A stretch of DNA of 64,000 bases from Cymodocea nodosa (GCA_036874045.1 CM072341.1:17248501-17312500); one strand, 5' to 3'. Shown: positions 25,828 through 38,184, counted from the first letter of the stretch. Numbers and translations are program-made. Notes: generated by a model not told the origin, from the sequence alone.

Positions 25828-28800
25828 CTAGCAGTTGATCCCACATTGTTGTGTATCTGGACCCGTCACCCTTGTAGTGAATGGATTGATTCGAACCCAC
25901 AGAAGCGAGAAGATCGAGGCAAGAAGGATAGACCACACAACCACAATTGTAGGTGTCCGGTTTTGGCGCCCCATCAGGCCCTTGAGGAAAGGATAAAGAT
26001 GGACAATCACCCAGAATGCAAAGAACAATTTCCCAAACAAGGGACCCCATGACTGATAGCCACTGTTGATTGCATAGGAAATGCCAGCGACCACACCAAC
26101 CAAGTTGACGATGAGCAGAGTTGTTGGAGGTATCAAAAGAGTAGTCCACTTGAACATGTATAGCTCAGCAAAATCACCATCTTCATCCGATGCTTTGGAA
26201 GTGACGGTGAAGTTGGTGTCGATACCAGCAATAACTTTGAGGAGTCCTTGGAACACGGCAAAGAGATGGGCCGAGACACCACCAATGACCCAAAACTGTT
26301 CATTTCTCCACCACTCCTCGATCCCAACTCCACTCCATCTCATCTCCAGAATACCAGTAGCAAAGATGGAAAGAAAGAGAGAGATAAACCAAATGCCCGC
26401 AAAGGTCTGGATCTGTAATTAGAACAAAAACGTTGTTGATTTCGTGCAAGAAGAGCTTGATTTTTTTTACTAATGATGGTTTCATTTGATTAGAGGCACG
26501 ATATCTAGCATGATGTGTGACATACATTAATTTATGACTACTTAATTCAAGCAAGTGCTGGATAGGCGCAAGTCTAAAACTTGAATTCTGCAAATCAAGG
26601 TGAATTAATAGAGTACATACCTTTGGAATAATGAACTTCCCAGTCAGGAGGCAGATAGCAGGCAGTGTACAATAAAAAACCAAGGGAATTGCAGTCACTG
26701 GATAAATGGTAGTATTAATGTAAGCAAACCTTTCCAAAAACTTTAGCCTGCCCCCATACCCATACCATATTGGGCAATGCCGGCTGAGCAAAATCTCAAC
26801 AGAACCCAGAGCCCACCGAAGCACCTGATTCAAACGATCAGAAAGGTTAATAGGTGCAGATCCCTTGAAGGCTGGGGGTTCAGGCATACAATAGATTGAC
26901 TTCCATCCACGGGTATGCATTTTAAATCCAGTCAGAATATCTTCCGTGACGGAACCATAGATCCAACCGATCTGCATAAACAAATTCCCTTGAATTACTC
27001 ATGGTGTAAAATGGAAAATAAAGTTAAAATAAACAAAGATTAAATGTTTAAATAAAGTTCTCAGATAAGTGTTCGATGGTCCATTTCCAGAATGTGTTTT
27101 TTTTTAAATAATTGATGTTGCTGGATATTGAACCTAATTACTTTCCTCATTAAGTACTTACAGAATGAGAATAGCACCTATGCAAATCACTAGTGGTAGA
27201 AAGTATGTTTATGTTACCAGAAAGATTGTTAAATATTAAAGAAATTACTAAATTAATATCTATGATAGGATTTTACCATTCACCAATTTTATTATTGACA
27301 TGAAACTCAGACATAAAAGTTACAACTAGGTAGACAATTAAATTAAGTCAATAACAATCTTCCAAAATAGTACTGCATACCTCAGTACCCCAATCGGTTT
27401 TATCCTCGTATCCACAACTGATGACATGAATAGCTTCTTTAAGAAGATTGTCAGGATTTGCTGACTGAGGCACACCACCATTTTCCATAAGAGTAGAAGT
27501 GACAAAAGCATCTGACAGACCAAACCTTTTCTCCAAGCTCATTTGAGACAAAAGTGACTTCTCGTCATCAAATCCAGGACCTGAATACATTAAAGGGAAG
27601 AAAAGAATATTATAGTTGTGCTCTGAACCTCTGATACAGAGTACAAGTTTCTATATATAGGAGAATTATTACGTGACTTCAGGTAAACTATTACCTTACC
27701 TAAAGCAAAATCTAATTGAGATTCACATAAAGATCCATTTATACTAACACTCTCAACTCAAACATTCAATATACATAGCTTGTAATAAACTTTTATGAAA
27801 TCAAGACAAAACTATATAAAAATACATTCTTGTAGTTAGTAACAATATACATTCTTTTATACATTCTTCGGTCGACAAGTAACAATAATTGTTCTTGCAG
27901 TGGTAACAGAAGAAACGAGCAGAATAATAGTGAACCACATTGAATTTTCAGTAGCATGCATGTATGAATAATAGTTAATCACTTTGACCTTCAGCATTAA
28001 GCAGGCACGAGACCTTGATCAAACAAACGCAAATAAAAGTTCATCACACTAAATTTTCAGCATTAGGCAGGAAAGAATAACGACCAATCACATTAACATA
28101 GATTTTTTGAAAAACTAGAATATTTGAGGTCCTTATGGTAATCTTTGCAATTTCAAAAATGATTTGGAATAAAATGCAAATGACTCAAAAAGAAACCTAG
28201 CACACACATAGACACATGATTTGTCAACTCTCGACTTCTCTTTCACAATTCCACATAACTCAGATTTTTTGCCTTTATGGTAATCTTTGCCTTTCAAAAA
28301 TGAGTTGTGATAAAATGCAACTCAAAAAGAACCCTAGCACACAAATAGACACAAAGTTTGTTGTCTCTCTCAACTCTCGGCATCTCTTCTACAGTTCCAA
28401 TTCCACTCACTCCTGCCTCACTGAACATCCTCTTTCACCACCTACATCCTTGCTTTCTTTGCTTGTTTTACCAATTGTGCTGGAGAACTTCACTGTCTGA
28501 TTCATGGAGGCCCAGATCATCAAGGCCTGGGTCTTCTACAACTCCTACAATGCCACCGAGAATATCAACTCTGGGATGTACAACCTCCTCAGGTCCTATA
28601 TCAGGAACACTACAAAGAAGCCCTGCCCCTTCCACATGATCAAGCCCATCCCCTCCATTGCCCGTTTTCCTCACTTCATTGTTCACTAGTAGTGAATCAC
28701 ATGATGGCAAATGTTTCCACAATGATGTGGCGGCACAAAAAATGCCAAGGATCAATACTCCCTACTGTTTGGTGTGTCTTGTATCAATGACTATAATCTG

Positions 28801-31800
28801 TTTCCCAGTGGACGGTAATGACTAAAACAGGAAGAGAGAAGGCTAGTTGGCAATGGTTTGAGAGAGAAGTACAATAGGAGGAACATGCTTTGAAGGAGAT
28901 TCTACTACCACTGCAAACATGCAATGATGACGGCAAAGATTTCTACACTCACTCTCTCTTCCATTTTCATTACATATACTCTGATACCATGCTGAAAGGA
29001 AAGAAAAGATATTATTATTGTTATATTGTGATAAAGAGCAGTCTCCTATATATTGAACTATGAAATGACTTACAAGTAACCTATTACTTAACCTAGAAGT
29101 AACCAAATTAAGATTCATTTATTCTAACAACACAAACTTTGCTTCCGCATTCACAGTTTCAAAAAAGCATAACCACATGGAGCCGTATTTTATCACACAG
29201 TTTATTTACATTGGTTTGTAACCATGTAATGCTAATTTCATCGGTAGGTCACCATGCCAATTCAGACTTAGTGTTTAGAATACATATCAAGAAACAAACA
29301 TCATGCATAATTATAATAGCAAAAGAGTAGCATAAGATGATCTATTTAAGAGAAGGAAATGGAAAATAAGCTGTAACTAAGAATGAATGATAGTTTCACC
29401 TTCAACTCCCTCTTCAATATCTTCTAGATTGTATATAGGTGCAGTGTTGTCTACATGCTTGCTTGATTTCTTCTTATCTGAACCTTTCTTATTGGATTTT
29501 TTGTTCTTTTTTCTTGATCCACCACAAAGTGAAGAGAAAAAGCTGGGCTTTTGATTCTTTTTCTTAATTGGTGGTTCATAGCCATATAAGGCAGTTCTAT
29601 TGAACACACATCCCGTACCCACATAAACAGGTCCTTGGATGCCATCTAAACCTCTTAAATTTATCTGATTCATAAACAGCATTTAACCTCCAGTCAGAAT
29701 AATACAGAAATGGATAACTATTCAAAAGGAAATAATCACAAAAAGAATACTCACAGGTCACAATCATTCTATCTAAACAGAACTAATCATGTATTCTACT
29801 TTTAGATCAAGGGATCTCTATTTAGTTCATTTAGTTTCAATTTATAATGCATATGCTACAGTTGGATTTTAGAGTTACAAGAATCAAAATTTGATGATAA
29901 ATTCTTCTCACACTTGATAAATTTAACCATGGTAATCAATTGACATCAAAGGCTTTTGGAATGCCTGCTACTTTTTATTACCCATATTGTTTCAAGTTTT
30001 TATAAACAGGTGCCAAACTAAAGAGAAAAGATTTCTTAAGTAGTAGACAATGCAAGCTAGTCATTGAAAATAATGATGTTATCTAAACAAGAAACATCAT
30101 AAAATGAAAGTAGAACAAGAAACATTAAGTGTGTGAAGTTGGAAAATAAGATGTTCCACATGTGAAATTCTAATGACATAAACATTAACTGTCCTACATG
30201 AATCACCTGATAAGAGTTATGCTTTTACTTACATCAAAAAACACTGTGTTCCGATTAGCATATCGATCACTCCTATCTATACCATCAAACCTCTGGGGAA
30301 ATTGTACGTAACAAACTGATTTTCCAAGGTTAGGATCCATAAGAAAACACATGGCTTCCCTCAATGCTTTGCTGTTGTTAATGTAGTGATCACAATCAAG
30401 ATTCAACATAAAGGATCCATTGGTAAGGACTGCAGACACACGAACCTGCAGACAGAATGGTCATTCAAGAGATTTTTAATCATATCACAAGATAAGTGTA
30501 AGTAATGTATTAGCTACTCACAAGGGCATTCATGGCACCAGCCTTCTTGTGATGTTGAAAGCCAGGACGTTTTTCACGAGAGACATACACTAGTCGGGGT
30601 AACTCATTACCATCAGCATCAAGTCCACCACTGTGCCCTAGGAAAACCTGAAATGTATGTATGCTAGAGTTTAAGCATTCAATGAACATTGACATCAGTG
30701 GAAAACCATGTTCATTTCCAATAACAGAATGAGGTGTATATTTAAATAAATCACATACTTTATCATAGACACAATCAGAGTTTCACATAGTTTTACCAAA
30801 TCAATGGGAAGTTGACTTGTAAATGGCATCCAATTTTTGACAAAATTTACTGATTTCTATGTCAACCCAACCTTTTAAGGAACCATGCAAAAATCTTGGT
30901 AATATATTCAACAAAAGAGGGTCTCAAGTCCCAATATAAGTCATTACATGATATTTCATGGACAATTACCATATTTTATCTTTGGGTGTCGATCATCATG
31001 AATTACATTATAGTAGAAGTAACTCAGTATAGAAATTGTAGGCATAGGTTTCTGCAAAGTCTTCAAGCTGAATTCCCAAAAATGCATTAAAACACAAGGA
31101 AAACCACATTACTTTGTTAACAAACTTGGTTCATTCTTTGAGCACACTAATAATAACTTAAGAGTTCTATTGAATTTGCCAACCTGGATCATTCCAGGAT
31201 GATCTCTTGTGTTGTTTCCAGGCCATGGTGTACCATCTTGCATGATCCAACCTTCTTCAGGGACTTTCTGTGCCTTTGCAACAAGACCATTGATCCGAAC
31301 TTTGAATTCTTCATACTCCCTCTATGATATTCAAAGTAGAATTTAGCTATACTTTTTGAAAGTTTCAGATTACTAGGAAAAAAATGATAAACAGATCAAA
31401 TAAGATTATCACTTGCCTTCATGGCTCTACGTTCTTTGACGAAAGAAGTCTGAACTTTGTCTTTTAAGTAGTCAATCTTCTGAGCAAAGTACCATTCTGG
31501 TGCTCGAGGTTCTATGCTATATTTTTTGCAGAAAGGAACCCACTTTCTTGCAAACTCAGAAGTTTCAGCTAATGCTTCAAATGTCAACATTGCAGCCCCA
31601 TCATCAGAAACATAGCAAGAAACCTTATCCACAGGATAGTCCACAGAAAGAATTGAAAGCACGGTGTTGGCAGTGACAAGAGGAGGCTCTTTCAGAGGAT
31701 CTACAGTACTGACAAATATATCAACAGCAGCCAATTGAGATGGCTCCCCTTCTCGGTCATACCTGCAATTCCAGGTTAGCTCAGCCAGCTTTTGAGGGAA

Positions 31801-33660
31801 GGTAAGCGAAAATGGACCATATACAAAACATTGATAGTCAACATAAAACAAAAAGTACACACTCCAATATGATAAAGGTTTGAAGATAGTTTACCTTACA
31901 GCAAGTCTGTCAAGATATGTCTCCCTGTTCACTGGAAACCATTTAGGAAATTGATCCAATATCCATGATATGGCAAACCAGATCTCACAAATCACAGAGA
32001 TCAGCCACAATGCATATGCATTATGTACAGGGTTTGTTATACGATAATGCAGGAATATGCAGAGAATAATGAGTCGCAGAACTATGACCATCCGGTATGG
32101 GTTGATCCTTGATGAAGGTAAAGAAACCTTCCTAGAAAGTGGTTGTCGTGCTTCATCATTTCTACATTTCAGTGAGGAAATAAGAGTGAAAATTTTAGCT
32201 ATCAATGAATAAAGAGAACAACAAATATTCAAAGCAGCAGCTGATTATACAGACCATTGATTTCAAATCCACAGTTTATGTTTCAGTGTATAGAATAAAT
32301 AATCATGGCTGTAGAATATCATATGTAGAATTATAGAAATCACTAAGCCAAGAGAAAGCGAACTCACAATAGTGCATCATCCATTGTATAATCAGTGGCT
32401 GCATCGATATCCCCAACACCTCTTCCTTCTGAAGGAGCTTGACTAGTACCATTGGTGAAAGTATTGGTGCGTGTATGTAGTGAGGTTTTATCCTGCCTCA
32501 CCTTCCACCCATCAACCCTCTCCTTCCAAGCAACATTTCCAAATCCACCTGAGAATTCCCTTGCTGGATCAACAACCCTAATGTTACCTGGGAAGAACAA
32601 AAGAAGTTAGACATGTAGATTTTTCATTTTTATGTAGATGATACTCCAAATCGCAAATTAAGAAGACGAGTCAAAACATTAGGTGATCACCATCTGTATA
32701 AGGAAGTGAATAAACACGCTTCCCACCGTCACTGGGAGACATCACATGATAATCTGGGGAAGCCCCAGATAATTCTCCAGAGACCTGATAATGCCAGACC
32801 ACGATCTCAATATAAATCTATTAAAAACAAAATACGGATGCCCATTCCAACTTGCACGGACATTTTGCATTTCTACCGAAAAACACTTACCGCTCTGCTA
32901 TGAGTGAGAGAAGGAATGTTGCCTCGAGGAAACTCCCCACTGAGACCACTATCATATTTTGGGCCACTAAGATCGTCACTGCGCCCATAACTCATGTGCC
33001 AGGTTAGCATCCCCTCTGGTACCTTTTTGGGATCCTGAGGACCAGAGTGATAGTTGAAATCGTTGGCATCATCAGCATCACCACCTTCCTCCCCACGAAC
33101 AGCAGGACTCCCTTCAAAGGATACAAGGGAAAAACATGAAGCCAAACATAATCTCTTAGGGTTAACCAGTCATCAAAGAGATGCATTTAGATCCATCACC
33201 ACAGACCTTTCTGCCGCTTGTACTTTGTCTTGCACTGGGGACAAGACTGGTTCCCATCCTTCCTTTCATACTCGTAGCACGGTCTGCAGACTGGAAATCC
33301 GCAGATATCACAGGCAACAAAAGGGCCTCCATCAGCTGCTGTGCCAACACCGTCCCCACAAATCTGGCAGATCTTACTACTCTGGTGCTTTGAAGTATTC
33401 AATATCACATTTTCCCGGCAGGAACAAAACCAAAGTCAGTTAATTACAAGTGCAGAGCTCTAATATCGAAAAAACGAAAAACATCAATGGAATTCTCGAT
33501 GGATCCCACTGAGTAGAATAAAGATGGCCTAACAGTATAGCTACAGTTAAGAAGTGGAAACACGATAGATCGCAACAAGCAGAAACACGAAAAAGGAAAA
33601 AAAAAATTCTTTTCCTCCCAGAAAATATCACTAACCATGGCATCTCCGTCCGCCTCCATC
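25828..33660 (-). CDS. CESA3: Cellulose synthase catalytic subunit, CESA3 type
   Basis: Plasma-membrane GT2 enzyme that polymerises UDP-glucose into beta-1,4-glucan in primary-wall rosettes. Fourteen coding exons: 33660-33637, 33387-33207, 33111-32891, 32784-32691, 32587-32368, 32161-31895, 31762-31417, 31321-31184, 30647-30522, 30445-30233, 29664-29400, 27580-27381, 26971-26621 and 26412-25828. Phases close to 1076 residues. A RING-type zinc finger (CQIC...CKTKYK) lies at about 15-60. Catalytic motifs are DDG (about 389), DCD (556-558), TED (774-776) and QVLRW (814-818). Eight membrane helices are expected, and the end is QQCGINC. The class is assigned from GFDDEKSLL and the C terminus. Oddities: intron 7 has a GC donor; intron 11 holds an LTR element; one Met is missing in the usual SLLMSQMS; PEPPAF stands where relatives have PKRPAF. 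The eight-residue first exon and its acceptor are the least certain part. Confidence 0.95.
27586..27749 (-). repeat. 3' LTR of the CESA3-intron element
   Basis: Left-hand LTR copy, alignable to 28990-29128. Its outer end lies about five bases from the intron 11 acceptor, so LTR sequence forms the pyrimidine tract of that splice site. Confidence 0.65.
28131..28409. repeat. 138-bp imperfect tandem duplication
   Basis: Units at about 28131-28265 and 28272-28409 share TATGGTAATCTTTGC, AAAATGCAA, CTAGCACACA and TCAACTCTCG blocks with scattered differences. Located inside the LTR element. Confidence 0.75.
28507..28689 (+). CDS. GC3-rich gene fragment captured in the LTR element
   Basis: Open frame of 60-61 codons starting [20 protein letters not shown] and ending [12 protein letters not shown]. 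About four in five codons end in G or C, while the surrounding DNA is strongly AT-rich. This bias exists only in this plus-strand frame, so it was probably coding in a GC3-rich plant gene. It is antisense to CESA3 and to the LTR element. I do not recognise the family. A stop codon directly precedes the ATG in frame, so this is more likely a captured exon than a complete gene, and no product should be assumed. Confidence 0.4.
   Translation, partial: EAQIIKAWVFYNSYNATENINSGMYNLLRSYIRNTTKKPCPFHMIKPIPSIARFPHFIVH
28990..29128 (-). repeat. 5' LTR of the CESA3-intron element
   Basis: Right-hand LTR copy (139 bp), minus-strand orientation TGTTAG...CA, abutting the TGGTATCAGAG primer-binding site at 28980-28989. 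Confidence 0.68.
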
Positions 33661-34320
33661 GAACCGATAGGTCGGTCTCCGCCTCACCTAATAAGAGATC
33701 GAGTCCGATGGAGAAAAGCAGAACTGTCTGGCACCTTCTCACCCGGATCTACTCATGAAACAAACCTGCATTCCCCGGAAACACACGAAACAAACAAAAA
33801 GATGAGATTTTGGAGCGGGAACCCATGCAATCTCTCCTGCCCTCCAAACAAATCCCCAAGATCTAAACAAAAACCCAACCGCGGAATCCCAAACACAAAC
33901 ATAACCCAAACGAAGAAATCGAAAACATTAGGTTACCAGATAGATATCTGAGAGGTTTACCTCTCGAGCAGATGCCAACAACTGGATATGAATATGAGAT
34001 GGGATTGGGGAGCGAGGGCGTGTCGGCGGGAAAAAGAGGAGTCCGAGGGCGTTGGTACGAGAGGAGGGATGGTGATGAGACGAGATGTTGAAGTCTTGAC
34101 CACCACCACTCTACCAGATGATCACTCTCCTCCACTTGTAGTCGCTACCCCGTCGGTGCGAAAAGGACGCGGCAACCAATGTACCAGCTGGAATCGGGAT
34201 TTCTTTATGGTCTCTCGCCCCTCCGTCGTCCCTCACCGGCCGGTTGAATATATCTGCGGGCTCGGGTGAGACGTTCACGTCATTCTTGGCTTCTTCTGGG
34301 TAACAATGATGAGATTTCAA
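33661..34320 (-). promoter_or_regulatory. CESA3 5' UTR and promoter region
   Basis: Upstream of the CESA3 ATG. A likely 5'-UTR intron lies at 33766-33936 on the minus strand: donor CTG|GTAACC, acceptor AATGCAG|GTTTG. Introns in the CESA leader are common. The GC-richer stretch 33960-34280 is the likely core promoter. No clear TATA box was chosen. Confidence 0.45.
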
Positions 34321-35300
34321 ATTCTAATCATAATAATTTTTTATTTTTTATTTACACAACCGTCTATTATTAACAGAAAATAGAAAATATTTCGTTTGTT
34401 AAAATATAACCTTGTATTAAAGCAGAATACCAGTTTCGCCACCCGAAAGTATTGTGTAAAAAACACTAATGTCGGCACAATAATAGATCATTAAAAAAGA
34501 TCGACCATCTTCTCATCGTTATTCCTTTTCATTCTATAATTTTTATCTAGCCATTAAATACTTATACCTATATACATAGACCTCTGTTATTAAAGCAGTA
34601 AAGTTTTCGAATCAAAAAGGTAGTTTAAAAGAATCAGTAGTTTTTTTTTTTTTTTTACAAATTAATGATACTATTTTTGTTTGCAGTTAAATTCGAAAAA
34701 ATTACGTAGTTTATTAGTTTCATTATTACGACGTTTCCGTAGATTTTATTGTAAAAGGTTTTTTTTCTTCTTGCATGTGCCTTTTTTTGTTAGAAAAGCT
34801 GCAGTAAAAAGTTTTTTTTTTTTTTTTTAATATTGTCAATGCTATCTTAACTTGAATTTAGGAATTTTTTTCCCCCCCTCTTATAGATAATAAAATAAGA
34901 AAAGCCCAACTGAACCATATGTTAGTTATTAAATGGTTATTACTATGTGTTATTTTTGTTATTTTCTCCGCACTTCTGTTAAATTAACGTTTTTGTTTAC
35001 CTTTTTTTCAAAAAAATTATCTTAATTTTCCATTAGTTTTATATGATTTGTCAAAAGCTCCTGCTATCAAGTCTGGATCCTTTACCTTCCTAAACCGTAG
35101 AGGAAATTTTCCGATATTGAATAAATAAAAGAATGCAACATAATGATATTGTCCATATTTCGAATAAGTTCAAGCTTTCTTTAATATTTAGCATTGCTTT
35201 TTCCTGTAGGTGTGCTTCTCTGTATTTTTTTGACTCAAGCAAAAAGTAATTATTTAATGTAAAAAAATCATTATCAGAAAAATTCATTCCTATCACCTGC
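34321..35300. other. AT-rich spacer, CESA3 promoter side to hAT element
   Basis: About 1 kb of AT-rich DNA with several T homopolymers (for example 34640-34660 and 34813-34830). No gene or structured repeat was recognised. Confidence 0.6.
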
Positions 35301-35308
35301 ATTTCTCT
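35301..35308. repeat. Left 8-bp target-site duplication ATTTCTCT of the hAT element
   Basis: Identical to 38715-38722 on the other side of the element. Eight-base duplications are diagnostic of the hAT superfamily. Confidence 0.93.
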
Positions 35309-35439
35309 TAAAAGTGTTAATGAATCGGGTTGGCATGTGGACCACCTGTGGGTACGTTTTTATAATTTTTAAAAAATATGTAATATGTAATTTTTTATTT
35401 TAATTTAAATCAAAAATAACAAAATTTAAAAAAAATATT

Positions 35440-35840
35440 AAAAACATTGATCGAATTGAAAAAAAAAAAAAAAAAAAACTTAACTCAATCAGAACCCAAG
35501 TAATGAAGTTTTAAAAATAAAAACCTTTGATCTAATCAAATTTTAACTTTAATTGGTTAACTACGATCTGAATAAGTTTTAAAAAAAAATCAAAAACTTT
35601 AATTCAACTATGGTTTGAATAAAGTTTTTTATTTTTTTTTAACTTCAATCTAACCACTTTGAACTTTGATTTGATCAAAGTTTTTGATTTTTTTTTAAAA
35701 CTCAATTAGATTGAAGTTTTTTTTTTAAACTTCAATTGGACAACTTTGAACTTTGGTCTAACTGAAGTTTTTTATTTTTTTTGTTTAGGTTTGACCAAAA
35801 GATCTAGCTGAAGTTTTTGATTATAAATTTTAAAAAAAAA
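35440..35840. repeat. Subterminal A/T-rich repeats of the hAT element
   Basis: Loose tandem units alternating AAGTTTTTGATTTTTT-like and AACTTCAATCTAACCA-like blocks, about six to eight times. This is a typical position for hAT transposase-binding repeats. Function is inferred from position. Confidence 0.6.
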
Positions 35841-35929
35841 TTGTAACATTATCTAGTAATTAGTTATTCATCATTCAAATATATTATTTTATTTACAAAT
35901 ACATAAACATTAAACATAAGTCACCGTTC

Positions 35930-36053
35930 ATGATTCATCACGTTAACATCAATATCAATATATCAATTCATCATTCATGATTCATCACGTTAACATTAAT
36001 ATCAATATATCAATTCATCACGTTAACATCAATATCAATATATCAATTCATCA
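35930..36053. repeat. Roughly 36-bp tandem repeat, three copies
   Basis: Units containing TCATCACGTTAACATCAATA, then TCAATATATCAATTC, repeat three times with small gaps, inside the hAT element. Confidence 0.8.
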
Positions 36054-36289
36054 TCGATCAATACATTCAAACACAAGTCATAAAGTTAAAATAATTATTT
36101 TATTTTTGAATTTAAATTAAAAATATATTATTTTTATAATTATATCAAATATTTTTACATTTAATGTACATAATTAAATTTAAATATTTAAATTTGTAAA
36201 TTCATCGATGAAGTCATCTTTCTGTTATTGTCTACAGATATAAGTAAATACTTAATCTTTAACATACATTAATATTTCTAAAAACTTTT

Positions 36290-38184
36290 TAATATTATTC
36301 TTCTATGATCTAATATATTATCACTAATACTAAATGTTTGTTCACATGTTACATAAGAAGTTAGAATTGTTAGTAATTTTTAATCATTAAGGATAAAATA
36401 GGAAATATATGTTTTCCACCAATATATTACATTAAAATCTAGAAAATTAAGATTATCTCTTATTATATAGCTATGATTAATATTATTAAAATTAATTAAT
36501 TCTTGCCTATTTGTTATGCTAAAATCATTGTATTCATCAACAAATGTATTATAATCAAATGTTGATGATAATGGCTATGAAAAATAAAGCATATTTTGTG
36601 TTTGTTGTATAACTTGTATTCCATATTTTGTAACATATATATCAAATATATTATTTAAACTTTCTTCTATATTTTCAATTATTATATCAAGTTCTACGTT
36701 TAAATAAATTTATATTACATTTATTAATTGTTTAACAACTTTTACTTTAGTCTTAGTATTTAAACAAACACTTAATGTATATAAGAGAGATATCTTATTC
36801 CAATATTTTTTTTAAAATTTCTTTCATTTTAAAAACTATAGGTGTAAAAAATGGATAAATACTATAATTATTAAAAACTCTTATAATGTTATATAAGTGG
36901 TAGATTGCATAAACAAATGTACAATAATATATTCTTGATAAATGTTCTGTTGTATTATAAAATGATTTTAAAAATTTAATAAAATTATTAACTATTGTAA
37001 AATCATTTTCCTTAAGTAGTGTTGTACTATCATCTATTCTATCATTATAATAAGTTTTATAGTTTCTTTATAAGGTAAATAATTATTTAATATTAAATAT
37101 AATAAATTCCACCTATGAGTGACATCCATTATAAATGTTTTATGTGGTAAATCAAATGAATCACATACATAATTAAATTCTTGTTATCATCTACCACAAG
37201 TAAAAATATAAGCTAATGCAATTATAATATTTTTTACAAAAAGTTTTAATTTTTCAACACCTACTTGAACTATAAGATTAATTACATGACATATACATCT
37301 TTGATGAAATAAATCAAAACCATTTGATAAAGTTAATCTATTTTTAAACATAGAGATAGTTACATTATTACTAGATGCATTATCAAATGTAATACTACAT
37401 ACTTTTTCTTTAATTCCATAAAATTCAAAAATTTCCATAATAGTAGAAAAAATATTGAGCATTATGTGTATGATTTATTCTTCTAAATTCTATTATTTTT
37501 TTTTGTAAAACTCAAATATCATCAATAAAATGTGTAATAACAACAATATATCTTATTTTAGTTCTACCCTCTTAAATATCAAATGTATATGTTATAGGTG
37601 TGTTAACAAAACTTATTATATTAACTAATTTCATTCTAAGTTTATTATAAAGTTCAATAATATTTTGCCTAATTGTATTTCTAGAAATTTTTAAATTATG
37701 GATAATAAGCTTGTAAAATATATTCTTGAAAATGTTGATTATCACCAAAATTAATTGGTAAATTTTAAACAACAATAAATTTAACATGTAATTTTCTAGC
37801 ATTACTAGGATCATAATGTCATTGTGTTATATTACTTTCAATGTTAAGATTAAGTTGCGTTTGAATCATTTTATTTTTTTCAAGATTTTTAGATGAACAA
37901 CTAGTTACATATCTAGATAAATTACTTGCATCATCTAAAGTTTTGCATGAGAATTTTGCATTGCAAATGTTGTAATAGGCTCTCCCCACCATAATGTCAT
38001 CTCATAGGTCTTTCATCTTTATTGCAAACTTCGATAATAAATTTGACATTTTTCTTAATTTAGTAGTAGTATTAGAAGTCAATGCTCCACCTTCTATAGT
38101 TTGAGAATATTATTGTTCCTACTTAAAATCTTCACCAACACTAGTAGTGTTATTAAAGATGAAGTTATTGAATTTGTGTGACAT
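36290..38184 (-). pseudogene. Decayed hAT transposase
   Basis: The minus-strand relic starts MSHKFNNFIFNNTTSVGEDF (ATG at 38184). A BED zinc-finger-like part follows near 37900-38000 (CNAKFSCKTLDDASNLSRYV, then a Cys). The best-preserved block is at 37187-37462, with ITFDNASSNNVTI and FHQRCICHVINLIVQVGVEK, matching the catalytic region of plant Ac/RICESLEEPER transposases. The C-terminal dimerisation domain is recognisable near 36300-36470 (IYWWKTYISYFIL, then VTCEQTFSISDNILDHR). Many in-frame stops (for example just after GEDFK, and between the two C-terminal pieces) show it is dead. The remaining text stays largely in one frame, so decay seems to be mostly by substitution. Confidence 0.88.

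Larger units (their letters stand above)
27586..29128 (-). mobile_element. Short-LTR retroelement fossil (copia/TRIM-like) in CESA3 intron 11
   Basis: Two diverged direct repeats bound the element: 27586-27749 and 28990-29128 (about 140-165 bp). On the minus strand each begins TGTTAG, and the 5' copy ends in CA. Next to the 5' LTR (the right-hand copy) is TGGTATCAGAG, a primer-binding site for initiator tRNA-Met. Next to the 3' LTR is a purine-rich GAGTTGAGAG. It is oriented like the host gene. The interior (1.2 kb) has no retroviral-type protein that I recognise; it carries a 138-bp tandem duplication and a gene-like open frame. No convincing 5-bp target duplication is seen. It is non-autonomous and old, judging by LTR divergence. 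Confidence 0.72.
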
